DNA of 64,000 bases, from assembly GCA_037833965.1 (NCBI GenBank), contig AP031358.1:20282001-20346000 (forward strand). The letters run 5' to 3'. Numbering within the stretch: position 1 is the stretch's first letter; each line of letters begins with the position of its first letter. Origin of the DNA: Marchantia polymorpha subsp. ruderalis (Eukaryota; Streptophyta; Marchantiopsida; Marchantiales; Marchantiaceae). The notes beneath the pieces are model-generated. The model made no database searches. It was not told the DNA's origin and was given only the letters and a program-made list of their open reading frames with translations. Of this stretch, positions 1 to 11,265 are shown in pieces. Both the position numbers and the translations under genes were made by a program.

Positions 1-572
1 TTATCGATTTACTTGTACGGAGGTGTGAGTCCCACCTTGAATTTTTCCATTTTGATCGCAACTTTCTTGCTTGTCTTTTCCCCATTCTCATCTTGAGTCT
101 TTCAGTCCAGTAACTATTTTTCCGAATAGTTAAACTGTTAGATATTATGAGGTGCAGGTGCAGTATTTTCTACGAGTTACTTCTGCTGAAGTGCTGATGT
201 CTTCTATCTTTTCATATTCCATTATTTCAATTTGGCTCATTACTCAATCAGCTTCCGGATCCTGCTGTTTATCCAGGTCTTAGGTTATCTGCGAATGGTG
301 CGACCTGGGAGTGTAATAGGCCCGCAACAACATTATTTAAGAGATATGCAGAAACGATTGTGGCGAGCTGTACGTTGCTTCACTTAGTCCCTTTGTTAAC
401 TCTTGTACACGTAGCCCGTGAAAGCTACTCGCTGAGTTAAAAGTAACTGATACTTATTTGAGTAGATCAATGTCTGCTTTAAAATTCGCACTATTGATGA
501 AATGCGCAGCAGTTGATCTACAACATTTTACGTCTCTACAACCTCTCATGATCGTAGATTTGAAATGTGCAG
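1..572. other. probable intron or upstream exons of the partial gene, unresolved
   Basis: No long open frame is present. A short exon is possible around 250-274: an acceptor-like AG precedes a stretch reading roughly LPDPAVYP, followed by a GT. Its length does not fit a phase-0 chain, so I do not call it. The segment ends in the polypyrimidine-poor acceptor TGTGCAG immediately before base 573. Confidence 0.3.
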
Positions 573-1981
573 GGTGACATTATGCGACAGCAGCAAGCGC
601 AAGCAAATGCCAACAGTAGAGAGTTTCTCCCGAGCTCTACTCACGATGGTGCCCCTCCTCCTTCACTGTTGACCGATCAGCCTGCTAAATCATCGTCTTT
701 GGGACCCTTATCACACTCATCAACTGCAGGAGCTCAGTCTTGGACGTCCAGCAAAAACAGGTTCTCAAATTCTCGAACATACTCAACGAATCCTGTGGTC
801 AAAAGAGACACCACGAGAGACCTTGTAGGTTCCACTCTACCATGATCATTAGATAGATGCTTGCTTAAATTTTTGCATCTCGTACGCAAGGCGTAAACAC
901 CATGTGGTTCAAGAAATATCGTCGCTACCGAAAGGTTTTGGGATTTTTAATTGACCGTAGTTGAACCGTACACTTCTCAGTCTTTGCAGGAGTTGATGCT
1001 GGCTAAGTTTCACAGTAGTTGCGTCATGCTGTGCCGCAAATGTAGCTTATGTCAGGCAAGTCTAACTTGGTAGTCTCCATGCCAGGCTGCTCCTCGCAGT
1101 GCTTTAGCAAAAGTTACTCAGAGGTCTTCGCACCCAAGCTGGACAGAGCAGCACGTCCCACCATTGTTGCAGCGATTGAAGAGAATGTCCTCATCACACA
1201 CTTCGCTCTCTTGCTTGCCGAGTCCCGGGAAAGATGATAGGGGCCATCATAACGAGATCTTAGTGTGTGGTAACGTTCATTGTAGCAACGATGCGATTGT
1301 GTCGTCGAGCTGCGAGTCTAAGGTTGGCACACACCCATCGTTTGCGTTTTTTTAAATTTTGCCTTGAGATAATTTTGAGGGTATCAACCTTGAGTTTACA
1401 TGTTCACATCGCTTTTCAGATTTACTTTGTAGGTGATGTCTGCCAAGTCTGACCTCTTCAATCATATGTTTTCTCAGGACGATGGACACAAAGGACCAAA
1501 AACAAGAGTGCCCACCCCAGCAAGGCCAAGTAGTTTGTTAAAATCAGCCCAGAATGGCTTTTTTAAAGGAGGCTGTTTGGAAGGGACAATGCGGTCTCTT
1601 TCTTTGAATTCAGATAAAGAGCCCTCTTGTTCCACACAATCTAGTAAAAGTACACGAGGTTATCCTTACAACACAAGGTCTCTTAGCACACCAAAGCAAC
1701 ATCATGCTTCCTCTGCAACCGTAGGGACGGGTTCAGATGGACTTGGGATTTTGAGAAATGTAGGAGGTGTAGCTCCAAGCAATCAAGCTAGTGGTAGTGT
1801 ATTTGTTCAGCGGATAGTAAATTCCGCAGGGCAGCCGAGGAAAGTGGTGCTCCCTGTTGTTGAAGAGATTCCTGGATCAGGAACAGGGCAACAAGAACGG
1901 AAGAAAAGGGAAAGTTCCCCATCTAGGAGATTTTCGTCTCCAGGACGAGTCAGTGTCAGTCAAGGCAGTCAAGGAAATTAA
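573..1981 (+). CDS. C-terminal exons of an unrecognised serine-rich protein (5' end not found)
   Basis: Three exons, 573-824, 1086-1262 and 1433-1981, join in phase 0 throughout, each bounded by AG and GT, and end at a TAA. Together they give about 325 residues. The sequence is low in complexity and rich in Ser, Thr, Gln and basic residues, with clusters such as ESSPSRRFSSPGR, and it has no domain, transmembrane segment or catalytic motif that I recognise. A more ordered-looking stretch near the C-terminus reads VFVQRIVNSAGQPRKVVLPV. This is the usual look of a disordered regulatory tail, for example of a kinase or a microtubule-associated protein, but I cannot name the family. The start codon must lie left of the window or in small exons I did not resolve. 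The consistent phases and clean stop support a real gene; the product is unknown. Confidence 0.5.
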
Positions 1982-4900
1982 TACCTCTGCCCAATTGTTG
2001 GACACAGGAGGAGCTAATGCTATTTACTATGCGTGTTTGATGATTGTGGAATGTTTTTGGGAACTGTGAATCCCGCAGACCCGATTTTGCTCGAAGGATG
2101 GCTATTGGGTGACAGCTTGTGTGTAAAACCAACGTCTTAAATTTTGTCCTCGAAGCAAGATTTGTTTCCTGGCTAGGACAGTGGGTTTCATCTCGGAGTG
2201 AGCTTGTCATTCTGGAGAACCTCGTCAGCTGTGCCTGCGGTTGATCGCTGTGGCTACTGGAGAAGACCTCGTTATTCTAGTACTGCCTGGTAGACGGAAG
2301 CGCCTCCACGAAATCGCTGCCGACACTCAACCGATCAATATGACCATAGTAAAGAAATTATCGGCATTAATATTGAAAGTATCCTGGGCGTCGTGGAAAA
2401 GCACGTCCAGAAAGAGAAACAAATGAAAATGCACTATAGTATACAGTATACTTGACTGAGACTCGTATCCGTGTAGCATTGCATTTCAAGACACCTGATG
2501 ATAAATGAACTGTCACGGTATCCATCTAACAGGCCTGAAGGGTTCTGTGTCAGGTAAAGTTCCTGTCCCTTTGGCATATGTCGTAAACTCAGAGGACTGT
2601 CATCGATGTCTTGCCCTTTGATATCTTCTGGCGCAGTACCTGGGTACTAGCTTCATGGCGACAATCCTGTTAAGGTCCCTGTCTCCTGTTGCTAATGCCC
2701 TCGTCCCAAAAGGAATGTACCCGATGTGAACCGCAGATCTTATTAGAAGTACTCAGCGTAGCGATTCAGATCTGTACGGCGTTTGTCCATTTTTGCTATG
2801 TATGGTACCGAGTACAGGAGAGTTGAGCTCGACCTGCCGGGTCTACTCGGGTCCATCCGAGATCCGTGGTACTTGTAAACCACGTACGATAGTATAGTCC
2901 AGTACTGTGATAGATGTGATGTTTCTCGCCTTTGCTTAACTACAGTTATTGGAGTGGTCCACTTTAATGTCTCCACTCGACTAGTGAGGATGACAATCCT
3001 TTGCAAATCCAACACCCACACTTGCCAACATTTACTTGACTATGCTTTGTTACACTGCCATTGCTTTTATGCTAGACTAGTGTTATTAATATGTTTAGCA
3101 ACTTACATATATCTGGGCTAATTATGATATCGATTTTAAAACTTCTATGCTTTTAAACAAAGAAGACAAAATATTATTCTGGAAAAGATTCCAGTATTGT
3201 CACGTATGAATTGAATGACATCAAAATATTTTTTCATGTTGTTATCAAAAAATATGATGATCATATTTGAAGATGTATGATTTGTTTGTAGCTTTCAAAT
3301 AAATTATAACGTACAAAACACATGTTATTTTTTAGAATGTGGTACACTCAATATTTTTTTACGAGTATATGTATGTATCAACTGTTGAAAAAATAATTAA
3401 CCACATCATAATTTTTATAAGTTTGAAAACATGTATTTTCAGTATCTAATTATAAATATAAATACGTCTTTGAGATGATATAATATAATGATCTAAATTA
3501 TTGATGAGCATTCTTATGTGCATTTAATTCCAAATAAATAAATATTTGAGCAAGTTTAAAATTTTATTTTCAAAAAAGTAATGATTCCTTTCTGGCTTAA
3601 GTATCGGATACGGTTTTTTTTTTTTCATTATTGTAAATATATACATATCGTGAAAAGCAAATAAATGATCTCATGTAGAGTGAAAAATATTTTTTTGTAT
3701 TAACTCAAATCTTGTATTAAACTCTAGTTAGCATACTTCGAATTAGATTTAGATTTAGGCTTGATCCTAATTGGGATTAGAATTTGCGATTCTGCTATTC
3801 ACAATTTAACAGATTGTGAACCACAACTTGCACTTAACACTTCGTAAATTTTCAGAAAAGATCTTGTTGCTACCGTGGATATAGTATGAGAGTGGAGAAC
3901 TAGATAATTTTTTGTAGGCGTCACAATCAAATTTTTTCGTATTTTCTTGTACGTGCTTCTGTATTTTTGTGAATTATACTCATATTGATTCTACAATTGA
4001 TATGGGAGCAAAGACAAGGCGATCATTAGAGTATCATAGTGGCAAACAAGCAGACAGCAGACAAGAAATGTATTTGGCCTTAGCAACTTGCTACGGTGGC
4101 GTGCACATCTGGCAGTGTACTGAAGATAAAGAACAAAATGTAGAGATTATTTATTAAAGGAGTTGCTTGCATTGATTCATGACGTTGATCAAACTAGCTT
4201 GTAGATTGTAGTGCACATATAAGATGTACTTGATGTAGAGGGTTTGTAGATTCAAACAGAGAAATTTTGAGAATGGAATTGGCGTAATGATGGTTGATTT
4301 TTGGAGCAGAGTGAGGTCGCATCCTTTAACGCATCGATTTTTTTTCATTCATTTTTTTAGTCCTATAACCAACACCAGTCAATCCTTCGAGATACAATTT
4401 TGATGAAACTTGTTGAGTTGTAACTCATGTTGACTGTTTGTTAGTATCTTGACTATGTAGCTAAAGGCAACGAGATCCAGTTCGCCCTTTTGAACATTGA
4501 CAATAAAGACTTGTATTCTCGTGGACGTAGCCGAATGACGAACCACGTTACTTTTTGTGTGTTATCTCGTGCTTCTGTGATTCCATGTTAGTTTGATCTA
4601 ATAATTGATATCAAAGCAAATTTTTACGGTTGGCTAGTTGATGTCATATCTATGTTTTAGATTCTACTCTAAAGTTTTTGTTTGAATCACATTGCTGGTT
4701 TGCTTATTCGTTTGCTTGCATGCTTGATGGAGCAAAGCCTCAAGCCTGCACATCGTAATTTATTTATGCGCGTCAATTGCTTTTGCATCTCACGACAAGT
4801 TGTAGCGTTTCCGTAAAATCTGATATGTCAAAAGCGTAGGAAGTCATGATGACCTTAATTTATGCTTTGACGTGTATTTTATTTTTTTCATTCCAACAGT

Positions 4901-5249
4901 ACAAACTATAACTTTAGGCACTTGAAAAAACAAGATGACGACCATTAAGTCTGAAGGAGCAAGATACGACCTAGTTAAGTACGAAAGATATAATGATTAC
5001 CTACTCCTTTGAGTATTTGACATAACAATATGGTGGCCACTAAGTCTGAAGTATAAAGATATGACATAGTCAAATAAAACAAACATGATGATTGTCTACT
5101 CTGCGAAAAAAGTGAAGAAAAACTGAAGATTATGGATCTTGACATGACGTTGAGGTCAAAATTATATATCCACAGGAATAACGATTGAAGATAACTCCAT
5201 GAACGGCCTCCGAGTATTCTCATTTATAAGATTTAATTCTGAAAAAAAT
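1982..5249. other. 3' flank then AT-rich intergenic DNA
   Basis: The first 1 kb has mixed composition and probably includes the 3' UTR of the preceding gene. From about 3,050 the sequence becomes strongly AT-rich with stop codons in all frames. I see no gene, RNA gene or clear repeat. A few fragments near 4,900-5,250 may be the decayed 5' part of the copia-type relic that follows. Confidence 0.5.
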
Positions 5250-5950
5250 GAATGAGTATGATAAATTTACTAGACTATTTGAATCTCTTGAGTAACAATT
5301 TCATAGCAAAGAATTGTCAAAAAGTTTGTATGTCTCCTTGAAGTTGATGAGCTTCAAGATGAAAGATTCTTGCACAAAGATCCAAAATCACATTAATTTC
5401 TTTGATGATTTTTTTATTAATTTCTAAATCTTAGAAGAGGAAATAACCAAGGAGGGAAAAGTTTTTCATCTATTGAATTCATGGTCTGCAATTTTATTAA
5501 TCAATGTCACGTGTGTTTTTCAATTGTGATAGTCAAACAATCACTTATAAGAACGTTCTAAATGTTTTCTTGACTAATAACTTACAGCAAAAAATGATGT
5601 TGTGATCTATTATTTTCTTTTGTTTGATACGGCATTAAATGTGATTCAAGGTCAATCATATTCACAAAATTACAAAAATGTTAAACATTTTGGATCTAAA
5701 GATAAATTCAATTTAATTAAAAAAATAAATTACTTTAAAAAAATGCTAGTGTATTGAAAAATATGGCAAGAATGATCACATCAAGAAAAAAAATTTGTGT
5801 GAAGAACATATGTATTGTGACATTTAGTAACATCATGTTTGACTTTCATTTAGGGGTTGATGGATTTTTTCACAAATATAATCTGATTCACGAATTCTCA
5901 CTTAAGTTTACCTTAAATGTTTTTTTTAGTAGCTCATCATGATTCTTGAA
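5250..5950 (+). mobile_element. decayed Ty1/copia gag region
   Basis: Reading through frameshifts and stops on the plus strand gives the typical copia gag arrangement: LFESLE followed by a hydrophobic stretch, a segment like MSFKMKDS, then a downstream block like EEEITKEGKVFHLLNSW that corresponds to the gag region usually reading EEDKA-LLLNSLP. A lysine-rich KYGKNDHIK stretch near 5,755 sits where the CCHC zinc knuckle should be, but the cysteines are gone. The frame is broken many times, so this is a fossil. A second, separately decayed gag of the same type lies near 10,100. Confidence 0.6.
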
Positions 5951-6324
5951 GACAAGGATTTTTTTACATCTACGTGTTTCAAACAATCTTTCGCTCATCA
6001 CTTTATTTCAAACATTCATTGACATTTCAAGATGATTGTGTAATTCATGATTCTCAAGTTTTTCCCACGATGAACTTCTAAGCTTGCTTAATGGCCTATT
6101 CTTTAGCTCTCTATTTATAGTAATTAAAAAATTATCATAGTAATATATGATTTAGTAACATATAATAAGTGACTTTTATTTACATAATTTTTGGTAGTTT
6201 GATTAGTTTTCATTATGTGTCAACATATCATTGATCTACCTAAATCTTTTAAAAGGTTCCTTGTTTCTAGTTTGAGATGGCTATATGACATTTGAGAATT
6301 TTAAGCTTGTAGAATTTCCATTTG

Positions 6325-6890
6325 CCACTAAATCAATTTTGTACTAACTCTAATCAATGAATCTTTCATTACTTATTCAAACTAATCATTAAATCAACTT
6401 TGGGCTTGATCTGATCAAAGAAAATTTCATTATTTAGTCACACCAATCACTAAATCAACTTTGAGCTTAATCTGATCAATGAAAATTTCATTATTTAGTC
6501 AAATCAATCACTAAATCAACTTCGCGCTTGATCTGATCAATGAAAATTTCATTATTTAGTGAAACCAATCACTAAATCAACTTTGGGCTTGATCTGATAA
6601 ATGAAAATTTCATTATTTAGTGAAACCAATCACTAAATCAACTTTGGGCTTGATCTGATAAATGAAAATTTCATTATTCAATGAAACCAATCACTAAATC
6701 AACTTTGGGCTTGATCTGATCAATGAAAATTTCATTATTTAGTGAAACCAATCACTAAATCAACTTTGGGCTTGATCCGATCAATAAATATTTCATTATT
6801 TAGTCAAAACAATCACTAAATCAACTTTGGATTTGATTCAACTAATGAAAATTTTATAACTTAATCAAACCAATCAAAACTAAAATGTAG
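6325..6890. repeat. 61-bp tandem repeat, about eight full copies
   Basis: The unit contains AATCACTAAATCAAC, then TTGATCTGATCAA, then TGAAAATTTCATTATTTAGT, and recurs every 61 bp. The central copies (about 6,480-6,780) are almost identical and the flanking copies are more diverged. Each unit holds two odd-centred palindromes, TTGATC-T-GATCAA and TGAAA-A-TTTCA. Because 61 is not a multiple of three and stops abound, it does not encode a peptide repeat. It is a minisatellite inside copia-derived DNA. Confidence 0.9.
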
Positions 6891-7667
6891 TTAAATTTTT
6901 TAAGCTTTGGTATTTAATTAAAGATTCGTAACTTTGAAATCTAAATTTTGATAGAAGACAAAATATTAGTGCTCACTCAAATTTTTAAAAAATTTTCTAA
7001 TAAATTTGCCAAGTTTACATCATAGCTAAATTTAATCATAACTAAACTAACCATGATCAACTCTATAACTAATTTTATTACTATTTCACAAATATAACAA
7101 TCATTCTTACCATGTTAATTTTTTGTTAACTAATTTGTCTCAAGAGTTTGATCTTAATGAGTATGACTTGTTTGATGATGGATTATGATGCAAGAAGTAT
7201 ATTTTATGCATTTCACCAAAGTATATTGATGATATATGAATTTCAGATAATGCTTATTCTTATCTCATTTGTTAGTTTAGAGAATTTGTTTGTACTTTTT
7301 AATGATGAATGGCACAATTTTTATGATGAATGATCAACCATGTGGACCCAAAAGTTTAGGATTTGTTAAGATTCAAATGTTTAATAAAATCTAACTTATA
7401 TTGATTCAAATCAGATTTATATCCAATATAAAAAATTGTTTTATTTCTCTTAGTATGTTAGATTCAAAACCTTTTGAATGGAGCTCTAGGAAGTAAGTTT
7501 AAATGAAGATTCTCTCCAAAATAGCATATGATATGTTATGATTATGATTTATGATTATGTTTTTTATGAAGATTCTCTCCAAAAGCCTGATTCTTTATGA
7601 ATTTATCTATTTATCATTTATTGATATTTTTTTGAAATTTGTGTAGGTTTATTTTTTCACACAAAAG
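6891..7667. other. AT-rich intergenic DNA, nothing identified
   Basis: The sequence is AT-rich with no open frame above about 60 codons that resembles a protein. The short frame at 7,148-7,333 is biased to Met, Ile, Leu and Phe, as expected from AT-rich sequence. No repeat was recognised apart from a short local duplication of the words TGAAGATTCTCTCCAAAA near 7,505 and 7,567. Confidence 0.5.
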
Positions 7668-8554
7668 TAGGCATCGGCAAGGTAAGGTGATCTTTTAGGC
7701 TTACCTGGTATAAGGTAGAGGTAAAAGGTAAAGGCTAGACTATATGTAAGATAACAGATAGAGTAAAGATAAAGTTGAATGGATTACCCGGTAATTACCG
7801 AGCAACCCTTTACCACTGCAAAAGTCTACCACACAGTTCATGGCGCAGTTCTTCGAAGCATGAAGCAAATTGTCGAAACAAAATGAAACAAGTCAAAGCA
7901 TGAAGCAAGTATGAGGAACTTCGAATCAACAATGTTGATAGTGGTCTGACCGAAAAGCTATGGTGATGAAACTCAAGGTGCAATTTGTGGTTGCATGCGA
8001 GGCTTTGTCTCAGTCTCGAGAAGGCATTGAAGAGTTGAGTTTCAATATAATAAACAGCATCGGACAAGTCCTGGTTTCACTATTGTCCACTTGAAGGTCC
8101 GATATGTTGATTCTTCACAGACACAGCTAAATTACTAAGACGGCCACAGATAAACAAGTCGTATCAACTCCGGGTTCGGAGTCAGAGTTGTTTCTCTAAT
8201 TGTAATGTATTGATAAATCACAATCATGATACACATAGAGAATGTGTACCAGGTAAACGGTTAAATTACCATTAGGTAAAGGTAAAAGTAGATTGTACTG
8301 GTGTGTGTAAGGTAAAGGCTCATGCATTACTCGGTAACCTCTTACGTTACCTTGCCGAGGTTTAACTCTAATCGTAATATATTGATAAATCACAGTTGTG
8401 ATACACATAGAGAATGTGTACCGGATAAACTGGTAATTTATCATTAGGTAAAGGTAAAAGTAGATAGTAGTGATGCAGATAAGGTTAAAGCTAAGGTAAA
8501 GTTAAAGGTCCATGCATTACTCGATAACATTTTACCTTACCTTGCCAAAGCCTA
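7668..8554. mobile_element. 887-bp terminal-inverted-repeat element made of GGTAA-rich modules
   Basis: The ends are inverted repeats of 21 bp matching at 19 positions: 7,668-7,688 (TAGGCATCGGCAAGGTAAGG plus T) and 8,534-8,554 on the other strand. If the outermost TA is taken as a 2-bp target duplication, the repeats proper start with GGC. Inside are three related modules, each running from GGTAAAGGTAAAAG to a TTACTCGGTAA or TTACCGAG block. Two of them (from 8,212 and from 8,384) also share GATAAATCACA and GTGATACACATAGAGAATGTG, giving a 172-bp direct period. No open frame codes for a transposase. This is the form of a non-autonomous DNA element; the TA flank suggests but does not prove a Tc1/mariner-type mover. 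It sits between copia gag and reverse transcriptase relics, so it probably inserted into an older retroelement. Confidence 0.65.
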
Positions 8555-8904
8555 AAAATAAGAAGCAAGATATCATGAGTGATTCTCAAGTATTTGCATA
8601 AAACAATAAAGAACAGCCAGAATATGAGATCATGGAATCAAATTGATGAGACTACTGCAAGGTATGAATTATGAACTAATTCATTCATTCTTGAAAATTA
8701 TGATATTGATATAGAGTATGATGATAAAATTGCATTGATTTTGGAAGAAGTAAAATCTTACTCTTATAGAAAATAAGTTCAAAATAGCTGAAGTTTTTGA
8801 GAATAAGTTTGAATGAAATGCTATCATGAAGCAAAAGATATAGTTGTTGGTGAATTTCAAGATTTAAAAGCTAGTGAAGGTTCCAAAAAATCAAGTTTTG
8901 ATTG

Positions 8905-9620
8905 ATTCAAATGGATGTAAAAGTTGAAGTGCAATCTAATATGTGACAAGAGAAGAATCTTCAAAGCCAAATTGATGACTAGAGATTTCACATTGTGATA
9001 ACATGTGAACTACAATGAAGTTTTTTCACGTGTAATAAAATGTGATTTAATTAAATTAGTGTTTTTTATGATCTGCAATATTTAATATTATTATATTTTT
9101 AATTTATTTAATATCAAATTTTTATTTATGAATCTCTTGAGAAGAAAATATATGTGAACCAATCAATAGTGTTTGTAAATTGCTGAGATCATTATAAGGA
9201 TCCAAGCAAATAAAAGGATTTTCACAAAATGTGAATGATTCTTGTGTATATATAAAGAAGATGAATAATGAAATCTTGAATCTTATTATTTTAATATTTC
9301 ACGAGAATGACATGATCATCTTGATAAAGAATCAATCCAACGTTAACAGATGTCAACATCAGCTGAAGTTTTCATTTAAGATGAATGATTTGGATAAGTT
9401 TAATAGCATTTTAGATGTAAATATTCATAAATATTTTTTGAAGAGTAAACTATGATTAAATCAAGACAAGTACATTCAACGTGTGTTTGACAAGTTTAAC
9501 ATTATAGATTTTGAAGAATTTTTTACTTCTTTGGCATCACACTTCAAACTTTTCCCAGCTCAATGTCCAACTAATGACATTAAGAAGAAAAATGTGTCAT
9601 CCAATTTCTATGACAAAGCT
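8905..9620 (+). mobile_element. decayed Ty1/copia reverse transcriptase region
   Basis: Reading across frameshifts, the order of copia pol motifs is clear: RIFKAKLMTRDFT, then NYNEVFSRVIKCDLIKLV, then NDSCVYIKK, then KFSFKMNDLDKFNSILDVNIH, then QDKYIQRVFDKFNI. These correspond to the FKARLVARGF, DYNEVFSPVV, FEMKDLG and KYI-VL-RFNM landmarks of plant copia polymerases. The catalytic YVDDM box is replaced by FHENDM, so one of the two aspartates is lost. Several stops and shifts confirm that the copy is dead. From 9,621 to about 10,080 the sequence is AT-rich and not recognisable. Confidence 0.75.
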
Positions 9621-10079
9621 AGGAGTAGCCACACAAAATTCTAACAGCCACAAAAGACATAACAACTACCAGCTTGGAAAGATTGTAAAACCTAATAATA
9701 TGTGGCAGAAGATTACTAATGTCAAATTTGAATTTTAATACTCGTCCCCTTTTGATCATATAATAGTTTGAGCTCTATTACAAGAAACACTTAGTTTGAC
9801 GCATGTTTCAAAGTAATCATAATCTCCAAGATTTGCTCTAAAATTCTATGAAGCAACATAAAAATCTTGAGAGTTATAAATGAGTGGCATAAAAGACACA
9901 TTTTTTCCAACGTAATAGAATCAACTTTAATTATTCAACAAAATAAGATCTTGATCACAGAATTTGCTAGAACACAATATGAGATAGATAATATGATGAA
10001 CATGATAATTACCTGCTTTGAGGAAAAATGAAGTCAAATAATGAATTGAGTATCAACGTTTGATTCTAAAGTAAATAAA

Positions 10080-10610
10080 TAAATAAGATAATTCTTGGCA
10101 CTGTTGTTTGAGGCTCTTGAGCAACAATATCATGTTAAAAAGTTATCAAACAGATAGTATGTTTTCTTGAAGTTGATACATTTTAAGATTTTAAGATTTA
10201 AATTTTTTCCATGAAAATCCAAGATCACATTGATGTGTTTTAATGATCTTGTCATTGATCTTTGGCTCACTAGCTACTACATATCTATCATTGTGATTGG
10301 TAGACAATCACTTATCATGAATTTCAAATGCTTTGTTGACTAATGATTTACAACAAAAGATTATGTCCACATCTTTTTCAATTTTTTATTGTCAAACATT
10401 CTAAGTTTTTCATATGCAAATAATGACAAGGACGATAAGCGCATTGAATATGAAGATAAATCCAAATCCAAAAGAAAGTTTTTAGGGAGTGATCATGTTT
10501 AGAAGAAATGTCAAATGAAGATCAAATGTGTTGATACTTTTTTAGCCAATGTGGCTCAAAAGTATGATGACAAGGAGTATGATTATGTTTGAAAAAGTCT
10601 ATGCTTGAGT
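10080..10610 (+). mobile_element. second decayed Ty1/copia gag region
   Basis: This parallels the relic at 5,250-5,950. It reads LFEALEQQYHVKKLSNR near 10,105, then a hydrophobic block, IGRQSLIMNFKCFVD near 10,300 (matching the YGR-SLTLE segment of plant copia gag), then a basic stretch KSKSKRKFLG near 10,460 where a zinc knuckle is expected. Frameshifts and stops are frequent. It runs with little gap into RNase H sequence, so the internal protease, integrase and most of the reverse transcriptase are missing. Confidence 0.6.
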
Positions 10611-10639
10611 TAAAAAAAGTATGATCAACATGTGCTTCA

Positions 10640-11265
10640 CATGTTTAACATGTTCAACCTTCAAGATTTGTTGCTCAGCACATTTCAAAAATTTTGTAGC
10701 TTAGTGTCCACTCAGTGTCATTGATAAAGAAAAATTGTCATTAATATCGTTTCACAAAGTTGTGAATAAGCTCATGTATTTGATAAGAGCACAAAATCAG
10801 ATATTGTTTTAGTTATGAGCAATAAAAGTAGATATATGTCAAATCCAAAAAAGATGCATTAGAAAGTAATGAAATGGATTCAAAGTTACCTAAAGAGTAT
10901 TAAGCATTATAATGTATAGTTTGATGGTTTAGTGGACTACGTGAAATACTTATTATGTTATGTTGATGCTGACTATGGACAAATTTGGACAAGAATAAAT
11001 CTACAACTATATATGTATGTGTTTATATTTGATGATGGATGCATTAGTTAGAAATCTATTTTGCAGAAATGCATAGTTGAGAGCTAAACATATTTGGGCG
11101 GCAAAAGCAATAAATACAACTATATAATTGAATAGAAGAATCGTTGAGATAAGATTAATACAAGAAGTTGTCAATCTTCATTATGCTAGTTAAAGCGTAT
11201 TAGTCTTATTTCAAATAAAATGATGAAAATTAAAGTGAAACACATTGACATTATATATATATATA
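10640..11265 (+). mobile_element. decayed Ty1/copia RNase H region
   Basis: Plus-strand reading with shifts gives SLISFHKVVNKLMYLI, MSNPKKMH, VMKWIQSYLKSIKHYNV, FDGLVDYV, YVDADYG, FIFDDGCIS, KSILQKCIVES and finally SLISNKMMKIKVKHIDI. These follow the order of copia RNase H: the SLMY-ARPDI segment, MSNP-K-HW, WILRYLKGT, YVDADWAGD, the W(K/R)S-LQ segment and KHIDIR. The DADY acidic motif survives, but stops interrupt the frame. Together with the gag relic just upstream it looks like one internally deleted copy. Confidence 0.75.
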
